Below the pieces are notes generated by a model. That model saw only the letters and a list, made by a program, of their open reading frames with translations, was not told the origin of the DNA and made no database searches. Shown here in pieces: positions 1 to 8,411 of a DNA stretch of 38,645 nt (position 1 is its first letter; every line of letters begins with the position of its first letter). The translations under genes were made by a program, and so were the position numbers. Source of the stretch: Gemmatimonadota bacterium. GTDB taxonomy: Bacteria > Gemmatimonadota > Gemmatimonadetes > Longimicrobiales > Gaopeijiaceae. Location of the stretch: assembly GCA_041390125.1 (NCBI GenBank), contig JAWKQN010000028.1, positions 1 to 38,645 on the forward strand, given 5' to 3'.

Positions 1-84
1 TCCGCTCGCGCGGACGCGGCCACCCTTCATGTGCGCGCCGGCATCGGCGCATCGATCCTGGATCCTCGAGGCGGGAGGCCTCTC

Positions 85-1908
85 ATGTACATCACACGGT
101 CGCGGCTGGGTAGCGGCTTCGCCGTTCTGCTGGTCCTCTGCACGCTCCTCGCGACCGCCGCCGTCGACCTCCCGGGTCAGCAGGTGGCACCTACGCTCAT
201 CCGCGACGTCGCGGTCTTCGACGGAACGAGCGCGCGCGGCCCCATGGATGTGCTCGTTCGGGATGGCCGCATCGGAGCGATGGGGCCGGACCTGGAGGTC
301 CCGGCCGGCTCGGTGGTGGTGGAGGGTCGCGGTCGCACCCTGCTTCCCGGCCTGATCGACGCGCACACCCATGCGTTCGGCGACGCGCTGCGTGAGGCGC
401 TCGTCTTCGGCGTCACGACCGAGTTGGACATGTTCACGGACGCGGGCTTCGCACGGCAGATGCGCTCGGAACAGGCCGGTCGGGGCGCGGCGACGCGGGC
501 GGACCTGTTCTCGGCCGGCACGCTGGTCACCGCACCCGGGGGCCACGGCACCGAATACGGGATGGTCATCCCCACGCTCGAGGGGCCGGAGCAGGCGCAG
601 GCGTTCGTGGATGCCCGCCTCGCCGAGGGCTCGGATTGGATCAAGATCGTCTACGACGACGGCCACGCCTACGGGCTGGATCTTCCCACCCTCGACCTCG
701 CGACCCTGAGAGCGGCGATCGACGCCGCCCACGCCCGCGACGTCCTCGCCGTGGTACACGTCGGCGACGCTGCCGCAGCCGAGGAGGCCATCGCCGCCGG
801 AGCGGACGCGCTGGTGCACCTGTTCACCGACGAGGCGGCCGCGCCGGGCTTCGCCGAGCGCGTTGCGCAGAGCGGCGCGTTCATCGTGCCCACCCTCACC
901 GTCCTCCGGAGCGTCACGGGTCAACCGGGCGCCGCCGGGCTCACGGACGATCCGGCCGTCGCGCCCTACCTGATGCCCGCCTCGCGCACCAACCTGGGCC
1001 AGGCGTTCCCCGACCGCTCGGGGCAGGGCGAAGCCCGCTACCAGGTCGCGGCAGACGCGGTCGAGCGCCTGCACGCCGCGGGAGTCGCCATCCTCGCCGG
1101 CACGGATGCTCCCAATCCGGGGACGGCGCACGGGAGCGCGCTGCATCGCGAGCTGGAGCTGTTGGTGGACGCGGGGCTGACGCCGGCGGAGGCGCTGCGT
1201 GCCGCCACGGAAGCGCCCGCACGGGCCTTCGCGCTGGAGGACCGCGGACGGATTGCGGAAGGCCTGCGCGCCGACCTGCTGCTCGTCGACGGCGATCCCC
1301 TCACCGACATCCGCGCCACCCGCGCCATCGCCGGGATCTGGAAGGGTGGCGTGCGCGTTGACCGGGACGCCTACGCGGCAGCGGTCGCGGCCGCGAGCAC
1401 CACGTCGGCACCGTCCATCCCTGCCGAGGGGCTCATGCTCAGCGACTTCGACGCAGGAGCCCTGACGGCCGCGCTCGGCAGCTGGATGCCGTCGAGTGAC
1501 AGCTTCGCGGGAGGCGCCTCGACCGGTGAGGTGCGGGTGGAGTCGACGGCGGACGGGCAGGCCCTCGTGGTACGCGGGACGATCTCCGACAAGATCGCCT
1601 ATCCATGGTACGGCGCCATGTGGGTGCCTGGCAGCCCCCCGATGACGCCGGTCGACCTGGCGGGTGCGGAGGGGTTCCGCTTCCGCACACGCGGAGACGG
1701 CGGCACCTATCGCGTCTTGCTGTTCAGTCAGGGCAACGGCATGATGCCGCTGATCCGCACGTTCACCGCCGAGGCCGGGTGGACGGAAGTCGTCATGACG
1801 TGGGCGGACTTCGGCATCGACGGGGGCGACGTGATGGGGCTCGTGTGGTCCGGTGGACCCGAGGTGGGCGCCTTCGAGTTCGTGCTGGACGACGTCACCC
1901 TGCGCTGA
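85..1908 (+). CDS. Secreted amidohydrolase with CIA30-like C-terminal domain
   Basis: About 607 aa. The ATG at 85 is preferred because GGGAGG sits 6 nt upstream at 73-78 and the protein then begins with a signal peptide (basic start, hydrophobic core near residues 10-28). The amidohydrolase (imidazolonepropionase-like) fold is supported by AHTH near residue 95, a KIVYDDG segment (likely the metal-bridging Lys), single His in VVHVGD and ALVHLF, and AGTDAPNPG with the catalytic Asp. After about residue 435 an extra beta-rich region (LSDFDAG to FVLDDVTLR) resembles the CIA30/CBM11-like galactose-binding fold, which is known as a partner domain of such hydrolases. It probably acts outside the cytoplasmic membrane on a cyclic amide or dipeptide-like substrate; the substrate cannot be read from the sequence. 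It ends 8 nt before the kinase gene, so co-transcription is possible. Confidence 0.88.
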   Translation: MYITRSRLGSGFAVLLVLCTLLATAAVDLPGQQVAPTLIRDVAVFDGTSARGPMDVLVRDGRIGAMGPDLEVPAGSVVVEGRGRTLLPGLIDAHTHAFGDALREALVFGVTTELDMFTDAGFARQMRSEQAGRGAATRADLFSAGTLVTAPGGHGTEYGMVIPTLEGPEQAQAFVDARLAEGSDWIKIVYDDGHAYGLDLPTLDLATLRAAIDAAHARDVLAVVHVGDAAAAEEAIAAGADALVHLFTDEAAAPGFAERVAQSGAFIVPTLTVLRSVTGQPGAAGLTDDPAVAPYLMPASRTNLGQAFPDRSGQGEARYQVAADAVERLHAAGVAILAGTDAPNPGTAHGSALHRELELLVDAGLTPAEALRAATEAPARAFALEDRGRIAEGLRADLLLVDGDPLTDIRATRAIAGIWKGGVRVDRDAYAAAVAAASTTSAPSIPAEGLMLSDFDAGALTAALGSWMPSSDSFAGGASTGEVRVESTADGQALVVRGTISDKIAYPWYGAMWVPGSPPMTPVDLAGAEGFRFRTRGDGGTYRVLLFSQGNGMMPLIRTFTAEAGWTEVVMTWADFGIDGGDVMGLVWSGGPEVGAFEFVLDDVTLR

Positions 1909-1916
1909 GGATCGTC

Positions 1917-3089
1917 GTGCCGACCCCCCTCTCGTCCAGCCACGCGGTCACGGCCGCCGGGCATGGCGCCGCGCGTCGTGATCCCATCGGCTGGGTGGAC
2001 TACGCGTGGCTGATCTATGCGCTCGCGTTCCTGGCCCAGCCGGCCCTGCTCCTGCGGCAGGGCCGGCTGGGCTGGGGATCCGCGCTCCTCACCGCGGGCG
2101 CCTTCGTCCTCTTCCTCCTCTCGTACGTGCGCGGCCTGCGGGCGCGCGGTCGGGAGCTCGGCATCGTCGTGGCGCTCCAGGCCACGCTCGGGCTGATCCT
2201 GTCGCCCTTCAACGTCGGCGCACCGGTCTTCCTGGTGTATGCGGCGACCTTCGCCGCTCGCGTGGAGCGCAGCCGGCTGGCCCTCCGCTTGATCTTCACG
2301 CTGGCCGCGCTGACGTGGTTCGCAAGCTGGCTGACGACCGCCCCGCTCTACGTCGGGCTGAGCATGACAGTGCTGACCGCGGCCATCGGAGGGGCACAAC
2401 TGCAGGACATGCGGCTGCGCCGCAGCAATCGCGCCCTTCGGGCCGCCCAGACCGAGATCCAGCACCTGGCGGCCGTCGCCGAGCGGGAGCGCATCGCGCG
2501 TGACCTGCACGACGTGCTGGGGCACACGCTCTCCCTGATCGTGTTGAAGAGCGAACTCGCCGCGAAGCTGGTCACACGGGATGTGACGCGCGCCACCGCC
2601 GAGATCCGCGACGTGGAGCAGGTCGCGCGTCAGGCGCTCCACGATGTGCGCGAGACCATCCAGGGGTATCGCGCCTCGATCGGTGCCGAGGCCGGACGGG
2701 CGCGCGACCTGCTGGAGACCGCGGGGGTCCGTGCGGAGGTCGTGCTGGACGCGGTCGCCCTTCCGCGCGCGGCGGAGGAGGCGCTGGCGCTCGTGATCCG
2801 GGAGGCGAGCACCAACGTGGCCCGACACGCCGACGCGGACACCTGCCGCGTGTCCCTCGACACGGAAGGATCCTCGGTCGTGTTACGCGTCGAGGATGAC
2901 GGAGCCTCCGACGGCAGCCTCGTGCCCGGGAGCGGGCTCGGCGGGATGAGGGAGCGGATCGAGGCCGTCGGCGGCGACCTCGCGTGGCGGGCGGCACCAT
3001 CGGGACACGGCCTGGTCCTGGAGGCGCGGGTGCCGCTGCCTGCGTCCACCGCGTCCGTGCCGCTCACGCCCACGATGGCATCGACCTAG
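1917..3089 (+). CDS. Two-component sensor histidine kinase (DesK/NarL-partner type)
   Basis: 390 aa from GTG 1917. An open frame continues further upstream but overlaps the amidohydrolase, so the first start after its stop was chosen. The N-terminal half carries four to five hydrophobic segments (about 27-45, 52-70, 82-115, 123-160) with no large extracytoplasmic domain, as in DesK-like membrane-state sensors. A short coiled-coil linker (about 165-190) leads to a HisKA_3 dimerisation box, ERIARDLHDVLGHTLSL, with phospho-acceptor His198. An HATPase_c domain follows, with the N-box REASTNVARHA, VEDDGAS and GLGGMRERIEAVGG. It should phosphorylate the response regulator that starts 10 nt downstream. 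The signal is unknown; an envelope or membrane cue is an inference from topology only. Confidence 0.92.
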   Translation: MPTPLSSSHAVTAAGHGAARRDPIGWVDYAWLIYALAFLAQPALLLRQGRLGWGSALLTAGAFVLFLLSYVRGLRARGRELGIVVALQATLGLILSPFNVGAPVFLVYAATFAARVERSRLALRLIFTLAALTWFASWLTTAPLYVGLSMTVLTAAIGGAQLQDMRLRRSNRALRAAQTEIQHLAAVAERERIARDLHDVLGHTLSLIVLKSELAAKLVTRDVTRATAEIRDVEQVARQALHDVRETIQGYRASIGAEAGRARDLLETAGVRAEVVLDAVALPRAAEEALALVIREASTNVARHADADTCRVSLDTEGSSVVLRVEDDGASDGSLVPGSGLGGMRERIEAVGGDLAWRAAPSGHGLVLEARVPLPASTASVPLTPTMAST

Positions 3090-3099
3090 GGACGCGCCC

Positions 3100-3702
3100 G
3101 TGATCCGGATCGTCATCGCGGAGGATCAGACGATGGTGCTGGGGGCGCTGGCGGCGCTCCTGGACATCGAGAGCGACCTCGACGTCGTGGGTCGCGCCGC
3201 GGACGGGATCGAGGCGATCGAGCTGGTGACGCGCGAGCGACCGGACGTGTTGCTCACCGACATCGAGATGCCGGTGAAGACCGGCCTGGAGGTGGCGGCC
3301 GAAATCCAGCGGCGCGCCCTGCCCACCCGCGTCATCATCCTGACCACGTTCGCGCGCGCCGGGTATGCCCGTCGCGCGCTCGAAGCCGGAGCCGCCGGCT
3401 ACCTGCTCAAGGACAGTCCGGCCGAGGAGCTGGCCAACGCCGTGCGCCGCGTGCACGCGGGCGGCCGAGCGGTGGATCCGGAGCTCGCCCGTGAGGCGTG
3501 GACGGCGCAGGATCCGCTCACGGACCGGGAGCGGCAGGTGTTGCGCCTCGCGGGCGAGGGGCTCAGCGGCGCCGCCATCGCGCGGCGCCTGCACCTGACC
3601 GAGGGCACGGTCCGCAACTACCTCTCGGAGGCCAACGCCAAGCTGGGCACGTCCAACCGGGTTGAGGCGGCCCGGCTGGCCCGCGAGAAGGGTTGGCTCT
3701 AG
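3100..3702 (+). CDS. NarL/FixJ-family response regulator
   Basis: 200 aa, GTG start. The receiver domain (residues 1-118) has the acidic pair E8-D9, phospho-acceptor Asp54 in LLTDIEMPVKTG, the switch Thr in ILTTFA and Lys in YLLKDSP. A short linker joins a LuxR-type helix-turn-helix (about 135-195: LTDRERQVLRLAGEGLSGAA, then TEGTVRNYLSEANAKLG). It lies 10 nt after the histidine kinase and is almost certainly its cognate regulator. The pair resembles DesK/DesR, where the regulator controls membrane-lipid genes. No desaturase gene is nearby, so the target set is open. Its 3' end is convergent with clpP. Confidence 0.93.
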   Translation: MIRIVIAEDQTMVLGALAALLDIESDLDVVGRAADGIEAIELVTRERPDVLLTDIEMPVKTGLEVAAEIQRRALPTRVIILTTFARAGYARRALEAGAAGYLLKDSPAEELANAVRRVHAGGRAVDPELAREAWTAQDPLTDRERQVLRLAGEGLSGAAIARRLHLTEGTVRNYLSEANAKLGTSNRVEAARLAREKGWL

Positions 3703-3759
3703 CCGGTCGCAGCGCCGCGAACGCGACTCCAGCTCTGGCGGCTGCCGTTCAGCGACCTC

Positions 3760-4425
3760 CTAGTCCAGATCGCTCACGTGCTGGATGATCCGACCCACCA
3801 GGCCGTACTCCTTCGCCTCGGTCGCGCCCAGCCAGAAGTTGCGGTGCGTGTCGTCCTGGATCCGCTCCAACGGCTGGCCGGTCTGCTCCGCGAAGACGCG
3901 GTTGAGACGCTCGCGCATCTTAAGGATCTCGCGCGCCTCGATCTCGACGTCCGCAGCCGTGCCGCGCGTGCCGCCCGCCGGCTGGTGGAGCAGGAAGCGT
4001 GTGTTGGGCAGCGAGAAGCGGTTCTCCAGGGGCACCGCCACGTAGATCAGCGCGCCGGCGCTCGCCACCCATCCGGTGCCGATCATCCGGACCGGGGAGC
4101 GGATGAAGCGCAGCATGTCGTGGATGGTGTCCCCCGACTCCACGTGCCCGCCCTGCGAGTTGATGAAGACCGTGATCGGCTCCTGCGACTGCGCGTCCAT
4201 CGCCCAGAGCTGTCCGATCACCTCGGACGCCAGCTTCTGATTGACCTCTCCGCTGATGATCAGGGTGCGCGCGCGGAAGAGCCGGTCCCGCAGCGAATCC
4301 GTCCACCGGCTGGCCGTGGGCGTGAGCGGCGGCTCACCCTCGTCCTCGTCCGGATCCTCGCCCGGCGGGAGTGGGCGCCCCAGGGGTCGCAGCAGGTCTG
4401 TGTCGCTGAAGCGTTCGTCCGTCAT
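3760..4425 (-). CDS. clpP: ClpP-family protease subunit with Asn in the catalytic triad
   Basis: 221 aa from the ATG at 4425 (GAGGA about 10 nt upstream). A longer in-frame start exists at 4500 but adds an unconserved N-terminus. Residues 1-40 form an acidic, Pro-rich extension; the ClpP fold follows. Ser122 lies in WVASAGALI and His147 in FLLHQPAGG, matching the nucleophile and base. Aligning the C-terminal EAKEYGLVG block with E. coli ClpP puts Asn196 (DTHRNFW, codon at 3838-3840) where catalytic Asp185 sits. The usual NSPGG is NSQGG. Asn at this place is known from Listeria ClpP1, which works poorly alone and better in mixed ClpP1P2 rings, so this may be a second, partner-dependent ClpP. 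It is not next to tig or clpX. Confidence 0.9.
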   Translation of the reverse strand: MTDERFSDTDLLRPLGRPLPPGEDPDEDEGEPPLTPTASRWTDSLRDRLFRARTLIISGEVNQKLASEVIGQLWAMDAQSQEPITVFINSQGGHVESGDTIHDMLRFIRSPVRMIGTGWVASAGALIYVAVPLENRFSLPNTRFLLHQPAGGTRGTAADVEIEAREILKMRERLNRVFAEQTGQPLERIQDDTHRNFWLGATEAKEYGLVGRIIQHVSDLD

Positions 4426-4575
4426 CACCGGTCCTCGTTGCGTGCAAGCGGGGTGATCCCAAGCCAGTCCAAACGTCTCCAAGGCGGTCCGGGGCCGCAA
4501 CTGCTGGACGGGCTCAACGGTCCTGCTGGGCCTCTTGGAAGAGGGGGATCAGGATGGAGGCGATCGCCCGCCCGC

Positions 4576-5031
4576 CTACACCCCCCGGGCCCACGCATCC
4601 CGCGGCAAGCGCAGGGCGTCGCGCAGGGCGGTCCGGTCCGGGATGTCCGCCAGAAGGTCGACGTACAGCGGCAGGCCGCCGCGCACCGGGATCCAGGCTC
4701 GCGGAGCATCGAACCGGGTGAGCGTTCCCTGGGCGCTGCGCCGCACCCGCGGCCGCCCGAGGCGCTCGCGCGCGATCCGTCGCCGCCAGCCCGACAGGGT
4801 GGTCACCGCCAGCCGTCCGTCCTCCTGCCGATCGATCCGCACCGCGACCACCCCCGCCAGGACGAGCGGGAGGGCGAGCGGAACCGCCACGCCGAGCGGC
4901 CACGACGCGCCGGAGCGGAGGGCGAGGCCCACGAGGAGCACGACGCCTCCCAGTCCCCCGAGCAGGAACGCGCGCCACACCCAGGCCAGCGCCCCGTACC
5001 GGTAGAGCGTGCGCGGCTCGGCGACCCTCAC
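4576..5031 (-). CDS. Small two-helix membrane protein of unknown function
   Basis: 151 aa from a GTG that overlaps the upstream glycosylase stop (GTGA at 5028-5031), which indicates translational coupling. Two hydrophobic segments lie at about residues 17-37 and 44-65. A basic, Arg-rich soluble C-terminus (about 66-151) follows, with beta-strand-like stretches (RLAVTTLSGWRRRIARERLG, then GLPLYVDLLADIP). The layout resembles small bacterial PH-like membrane proteins, but no diagnostic motif is visible. The overlap, rather than any known pathway, links it to the DNA glycosylase. Confidence 0.7.
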   Translation of the reverse strand: MRVAEPRTLYRYGALAWVWRAFLLGGLGGVVLLVGLALRSGASWPLGVAVPLALPLVLAGVVAVRIDRQEDGRLAVTTLSGWRRRIARERLGRPRVRRSAQGTLTRFDAPRAWIPVRGGLPLYVDLLADIPDRTALRDALRLPRDAWARGV

Positions 5032-5945
5032 GCGAGGCCCTTCCGGAAGCGGGCGGCCGCGCCGAAGGGCACCGACCAGAGCAGGCGTACCACCCGGAAA
5101 CGCTGGCCGCGATACGGCTCCAGGAGCTCGAGCATCCGGGCATCGTCCGCCCCGGGCTCGTCGGCCAGCGCGCCTCCGACCAGGCCGGGCAGCCCCAGGT
5201 CACCCACCGGCACCGCGTCGGGGTCCCCGGCGCCGAAGCCGGCGATCATCTCCGCCGTCCACGGCCCGACGCCCGGGATGCGCAGCAGCCGCGCCCGCAG
5301 CGCGTCCCGGTCGGTGGCCGGGTCCAGGAAGCCGCGCTGGGCCTGGGCCCGTGCGAGGCGCACGAGCGTCTCCGCCCGCTTGTGGTCGATCCCCAGGCCC
5401 TGGAGGCGATACGGTCCCAGCTTGGCGACCCGCTGCGCCTCGGGAAACGCGAGCCCCAGCTCCGTGCGGCGTCCCCACCGCTCGGCGATCCTGCGGAACT
5501 GCGAGGCGGCCTCACGCCAGCGCACCTTCTGCTGCAGCACCACGCCGGCCGCCACGTCGAACATCCAGGGAACCGCGACGATGCGGAGCGCGGGGTAGGC
5601 CTTGAGCAGGCGCAGGAGCGCGGGGTGGCCGGCTGCGAACGCGTGCAGACCGTCCGTCGGCGGCAACACCCGTTCCCAGTGCGCGAGGGGATCGCTGCCG
5701 GCCTCGCCGTCGCATTCGATCTCCACGCGTCCACCTGCGGCCCGCAGCGTGTGACGCACCACCCGTCCCTCGGCGTCGTGATGGACCTTGGTGAAGGCAT
5801 GGTCCGTGTGCACGGCCGTGGGATCGTAGGGACCCAGGTTCTGGTGCGCGAAGGTGCGCCCCACGTCGAAGGCGGGTTCGTCGACCTGCAGGGTGCGGGT
5901 GGCGAGCGACACGAGAAGCGGGGGGTGGCGAAAGGGGACCGGCAC
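5028..5945 (-). CDS. AlkA/OGG1-type DNA-3-methyladenine glycosylase
   Basis: 305 aa, GTG start at 5945. The N-terminal half (about 1-110) matches the AlkA/OGG1 N-terminal beta domain in position. VLQQKV (about 136-141) corresponds to the conserved LxQQxS pocket region. The helix-hairpin-helix is LLRIPGVGPWTAEMI (about 220-234), followed by VPVGDLGL, whose Asp249 sits at the position of the catalytic Asp of the HhH-GPD superfamily. It should excise alkylated or otherwise damaged bases from DNA in the cytoplasm as the first step of base excision repair. It overlaps a small membrane-protein gene by 4 nt. Exact base specificity cannot be told from sequence. Confidence 0.85.
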   Translation of the reverse strand: MPVPFRHPPLLVSLATRTLQVDEPAFDVGRTFAHQNLGPYDPTAVHTDHAFTKVHHDAEGRVVRHTLRAAGGRVEIECDGEAGSDPLAHWERVLPPTDGLHAFAAGHPALLRLLKAYPALRIVAVPWMFDVAAGVVLQQKVRWREAASQFRRIAERWGRRTELGLAFPEAQRVAKLGPYRLQGLGIDHKRAETLVRLARAQAQRGFLDPATDRDALRARLLRIPGVGPWTAEMIAGFGAGDPDAVPVGDLGLPGLVGGALADEPGADDARMLELLEPYRGQRFRVVRLLWSVPFGAAARFRKGLA

Positions 5946-6012
5946 CGGGTCGGCACCGAGCGAGGGACGCTGGTCGGCCGGGAAGCCGGTGTCAACCGAT
6001 CCCCATCCCGCC

Positions 6013-7443
6013 CTACTTCCAGATCCCCAACACCGCGATCGTGGACAGGGCCTGCGCCAGCGCGGTCACGACCCCGTAGATCTTGGCACCCCGGACGGCG
6101 CTGCCGCCGCTCGTCTCCATCTGGTCGATCATCTCGTTGGCGCGGCCGCTCAGGCGCTCGGTGCGCACCAGGATGCTGTCGAAGCGGATCCCGTGACGGT
6201 CGCCGGCGATGCGGGTGAAGACGGTCTTGCTGCCGTCGCGCAGCTCGTCGGACAGGTCGCGCACATTGGCGATGGTCCGGTCCAGGCTCTCCGACTGCTC
6301 CCGGTCCAGCAGCAAGGCCTGCAGAGGCGGGGTGTCGGGATCGGCGTTCATCCGTCCTTCCACCGTGGTGAGCACGGAGTCGATGTGCGTGAGCGCGCTC
6401 TCGATGGTCGCGAGCTGCCGTTCGCCCAGCACCAGACGCCCGGCGAGCTGATCGGGGCCACGGTCCGCGGCAGCGCCCAGCGTATCCGCCAGCCGACGCA
6501 CGCCGCTCACCGTCCCCCGCATCTCGGCCAGGGAGCCGTTCAGATCGTCGATCATGCGCTCGTAGCGGTTCACCGGCGGCGCGTCCGCCTTCGCCGGTGA
6601 GCTCAGGTAGTCCACCGCCTGCCCCAGGAACGCCAGCACGTCCGCGCCGCTCTCCGGCGAGAACTCACGCGCGCCCGTGCGTTCCGCCACCAGCGTTGCC
6701 GGGGTCCACGAGGGCACCAGACGCACGCGGGGTGGACCGGACGTACCGATGCCGATGCTCGATCCCACGCTCACCGCGGTGCCGACGCCGAGCGCGGCCT
6801 CCAGCCGGGCCAGGTCGGGCGCAAGCCCCACGTTGGCGGCGACCCGCGCGAAGGCGGAGGCATCGAGGGTGCCCTCGACCCGCGTGTAGCGCGCCACGTC
6901 CGACCATTCCAGATGCAGATCCCCGAAGGAGAACACCGTGCCGGGGCGCACCGCGGCGCCGCCGGGCTCGACATCCGTGCGCGGCGGTCCATCCAGCGCC
7001 CACAGCCCGTCGGGAGCGCGCGTCAGCGTCCAGCGCTCGGCACCGCTCCCGAGCGTCATGCGGGTGGCGTCCACGAATCCGAGCGTGAAGGCACCGCCGA
7101 TCTCGGCCTCGGGATCGCGCTCGCTCACCGTCACCACGCTCCGCTCCGCCAACGCGCCGGTGCGCTCGACCGACACCTGCAGGGCGGGCACGCCCGGCGC
7201 CACGCGCGTGACGCGTCCCACACACTGTTCGTAGAACTGCACGCGGGTATCGGCGCGCAACTCCACCAGGCCGGGCACGTAGGCCACGAAGGCCAGGTCG
7301 GGATCGGCACACCGGGAACGCGCGACCACGGTGAGCCAGGCGATCGCGCCCAGCGCGCCCACCACGATCACCAGGCCGATGAGCTGGTTGAGCCGCAGCG
7401 GATCCTTGAGGCCGGTCCGGCGCTCGGCGGGGGCCGCGCTCAT
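6013..7443 (-). CDS. MCE/MlaD-like substrate-binding protein
   Basis: 476 aa from the ATG at 7443, which overlaps the stop of the permease gene (ATGA, 7440-7443). A longer open frame runs upstream to 8364 but lies over the permease and is rejected. A single N-terminal TM helix (about 22-43) anchors it. A diverged MCE-like domain (about 45-110: FVAYVPGLVELRADTRVQFY, then GRVTRVAPG) follows. The remainder is long: a variable beta-rich region, then helices with heptad character (about 320-450), and a hydrophobic C-terminus (TALAQALSTIAVLGIWK). MCE proteins form periplasmic lipid-transfer rings or tubes with MlaE/MlaF. At 476 aa this is much longer than E. coli MlaD (about 183 aa). The last helix may be a second membrane anchor. 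Confidence 0.8.
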   Translation of the reverse strand: MSAAPAERRTGLKDPLRLNQLIGLVIVVGALGAIAWLTVVARSRCADPDLAFVAYVPGLVELRADTRVQFYEQCVGRVTRVAPGVPALQVSVERTGALAERSVVTVSERDPEAEIGGAFTLGFVDATRMTLGSGAERWTLTRAPDGLWALDGPPRTDVEPGGAAVRPGTVFSFGDLHLEWSDVARYTRVEGTLDASAFARVAANVGLAPDLARLEAALGVGTAVSVGSSIGIGTSGPPRVRLVPSWTPATLVAERTGAREFSPESGADVLAFLGQAVDYLSSPAKADAPPVNRYERMIDDLNGSLAEMRGTVSGVRRLADTLGAAADRGPDQLAGRLVLGERQLATIESALTHIDSVLTTVEGRMNADPDTPPLQALLLDREQSESLDRTIANVRDLSDELRDGSKTVFTRIAGDRHGIRFDSILVRTERLSGRANEMIDQMETSGGSAVRGAKIYGVVTALAQALSTIAVLGIWK

Positions 7444-8270
7444 CGGGCCACCCACAGCGCGGCCGTGATGAGGGTGCACAGCGTGGTGGAGAGCACGGTG
7501 CTCTCCCAGGCCGCATCCTGGAACTCCGCCCGGGCCGGGTCGGCAGGCCGCCGCTCCGCCGCCTCCACCCCCAGCGCGCACGCCACGAAGGAGACGATCC
7601 CCCCGAACAGCAGCGCACGCCACGAGCCCGCGACGACGGAGTCGAGGAAGGCCGTGTAGTAGTCGACGGCGAGGGCCGAGTGCAGCGAGGTGCCGTCGAA
7701 CGTGTAGCCGATCATGAGGAAGTACTGGCCCACCACGAAGAACAGGGCCGTCGTGACGGGTGCGGCCACCAGGTGCGGCAGGACCTGCGTGTTGAGGTCG
7801 CCGGGGGCGGCGTACGGATCGTCCAGACCGTGCGTGAGCGGCCGGATGGCCAGCTTGAGGGAGAGCGGCGCCCCACTTCGGGCAGCCACCAGCACGGCCA
7901 GGCCGAGGGGCAGCCCGCCCGCGATGAAGATGGGCATGAACGCGGACTCGAAGAGCGGACGGATCACGCCCAGCTGCTCGGCCACCGTCCGCAGCCCCAG
8001 GCCCAGCACCGTGCCCAGGAGCAACACGTCCAGGGCGCCACGGCTGAGGGTGCGGAACACCTGGCCCAGCGTCAGGCGGGTCACCCGCACCACCCCCTGC
8101 CGGGAGCCGATCTCGGCCAGGCCGGCGCCCGTGGCCCGCAGCAGCCGGAGACCGAACGTGACCAGCACGCCCAGGTTGCTGACCCACACCTGCCCCACTC
8201 GGCCCAGGGCCTCGCCGAACACCGTCTCGTCCGTCTCCGCTCGCATGAGGGGCCGGCGGGCAACCTCCAT
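7440..8270 (-). CDS. mlaE: MlaE-like ABC lipid-transport permease
   Basis: 276 aa. The ATG at 8270 was taken; an internal ATG at 8246 is possible. The protein is strongly hydrophobic with five to six helices and the MlaE/YrbE arrangement: an amphipathic N-terminal helix followed by LRATGAGLAEIG, the coupling region near GVVRVTRLTLGQVFRTLSRG, and a C-terminal helix pair. It overlaps the MCE protein gene by 4 nt. In MCE systems the permease dimer works with an MlaF ATPase to move phospholipid across the envelope, but no ATPase gene is present in this window, so the ATPase must be encoded elsewhere. It is divergent from blaI across a 141-nt region carrying the BlaI-type operator, so cross-regulation is possible. 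Confidence 0.8.
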   Translation of the reverse strand: MEVARRPLMRAETDETVFGEALGRVGQVWVSNLGVLVTFGLRLLRATGAGLAEIGSRQGVVRVTRLTLGQVFRTLSRGALDVLLLGTVLGLGLRTVAEQLGVIRPLFESAFMPIFIAGGLPLGLAVLVAARSGAPLSLKLAIRPLTHGLDDPYAAPGDLNTQVLPHLVAAPVTTALFFVVGQYFLMIGYTFDGTSLHSALAVDYYTAFLDSVVAGSWRALLFGGIVSFVACALGVEAAERRPADPARAEFQDAAWESTVLSTTLCTLITAALWVAR

Positions 8271-8330
8271 GCCGGAGACGCCGCACTCGTCTCCTCACGC
8301 GCGGGATGCCCCAGGCGGGGATCAGCCCGT

Positions 8331-8360
8331 TTGACACCCGGACCGGTAATGATCTACGAT
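8331..8360 (+). promoter_or_regulatory. Predicted sigma-70-type promoter of blaI
   Basis: TTGACA at 8331-8336, an 18-nt spacer, and TACGAT at 8355-8360: a near-consensus -35/-10 pair 52 nt before the blaI start. The -10 hexamer is the left arm of the operator palindrome at 8355-8370, so a bound repressor would block RNA polymerase directly. Confidence 0.65.
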
Positions 8361-8370
8361 GCACATCGTA
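8355..8370. promoter_or_regulatory. BlaI-type operator upstream of blaI
   Basis: TACGATG-CA-CATCGTA: perfect 7-bp arms around a 2-bp centre. BlaI/MecI operators are short palindromes of this general form (TACTACATATGTAGTA in staphylococci). It lies over the -10 of the blaI promoter, as expected for autorepression. A second site with the same spacing is at 10318-10333. Confidence 0.7.
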
Positions 8371-8411
8371 CGTCAGCCACCGTACAGCGCACCGCAGCCC
8401 CGGAGATTCCG

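Noticed and set aside
3703..3759. Terminator search between the convergent response regulator and clpP
   Set aside because: Only weak GC inverted repeats; nothing clearly better than background.
3778..5598. 606-aa plus-strand frame over clpP and the glycosylase
   Set aside because: Low-complexity Arg/Pro/Ser sequence, antisense to three well-supported genes.
7444..8364. N-terminal extension of the MCE protein up to 8364
   Set aside because: It lies entirely over the MlaE-like permease in another frame; the ATGA overlap at 7440-7443 gives the natural start.
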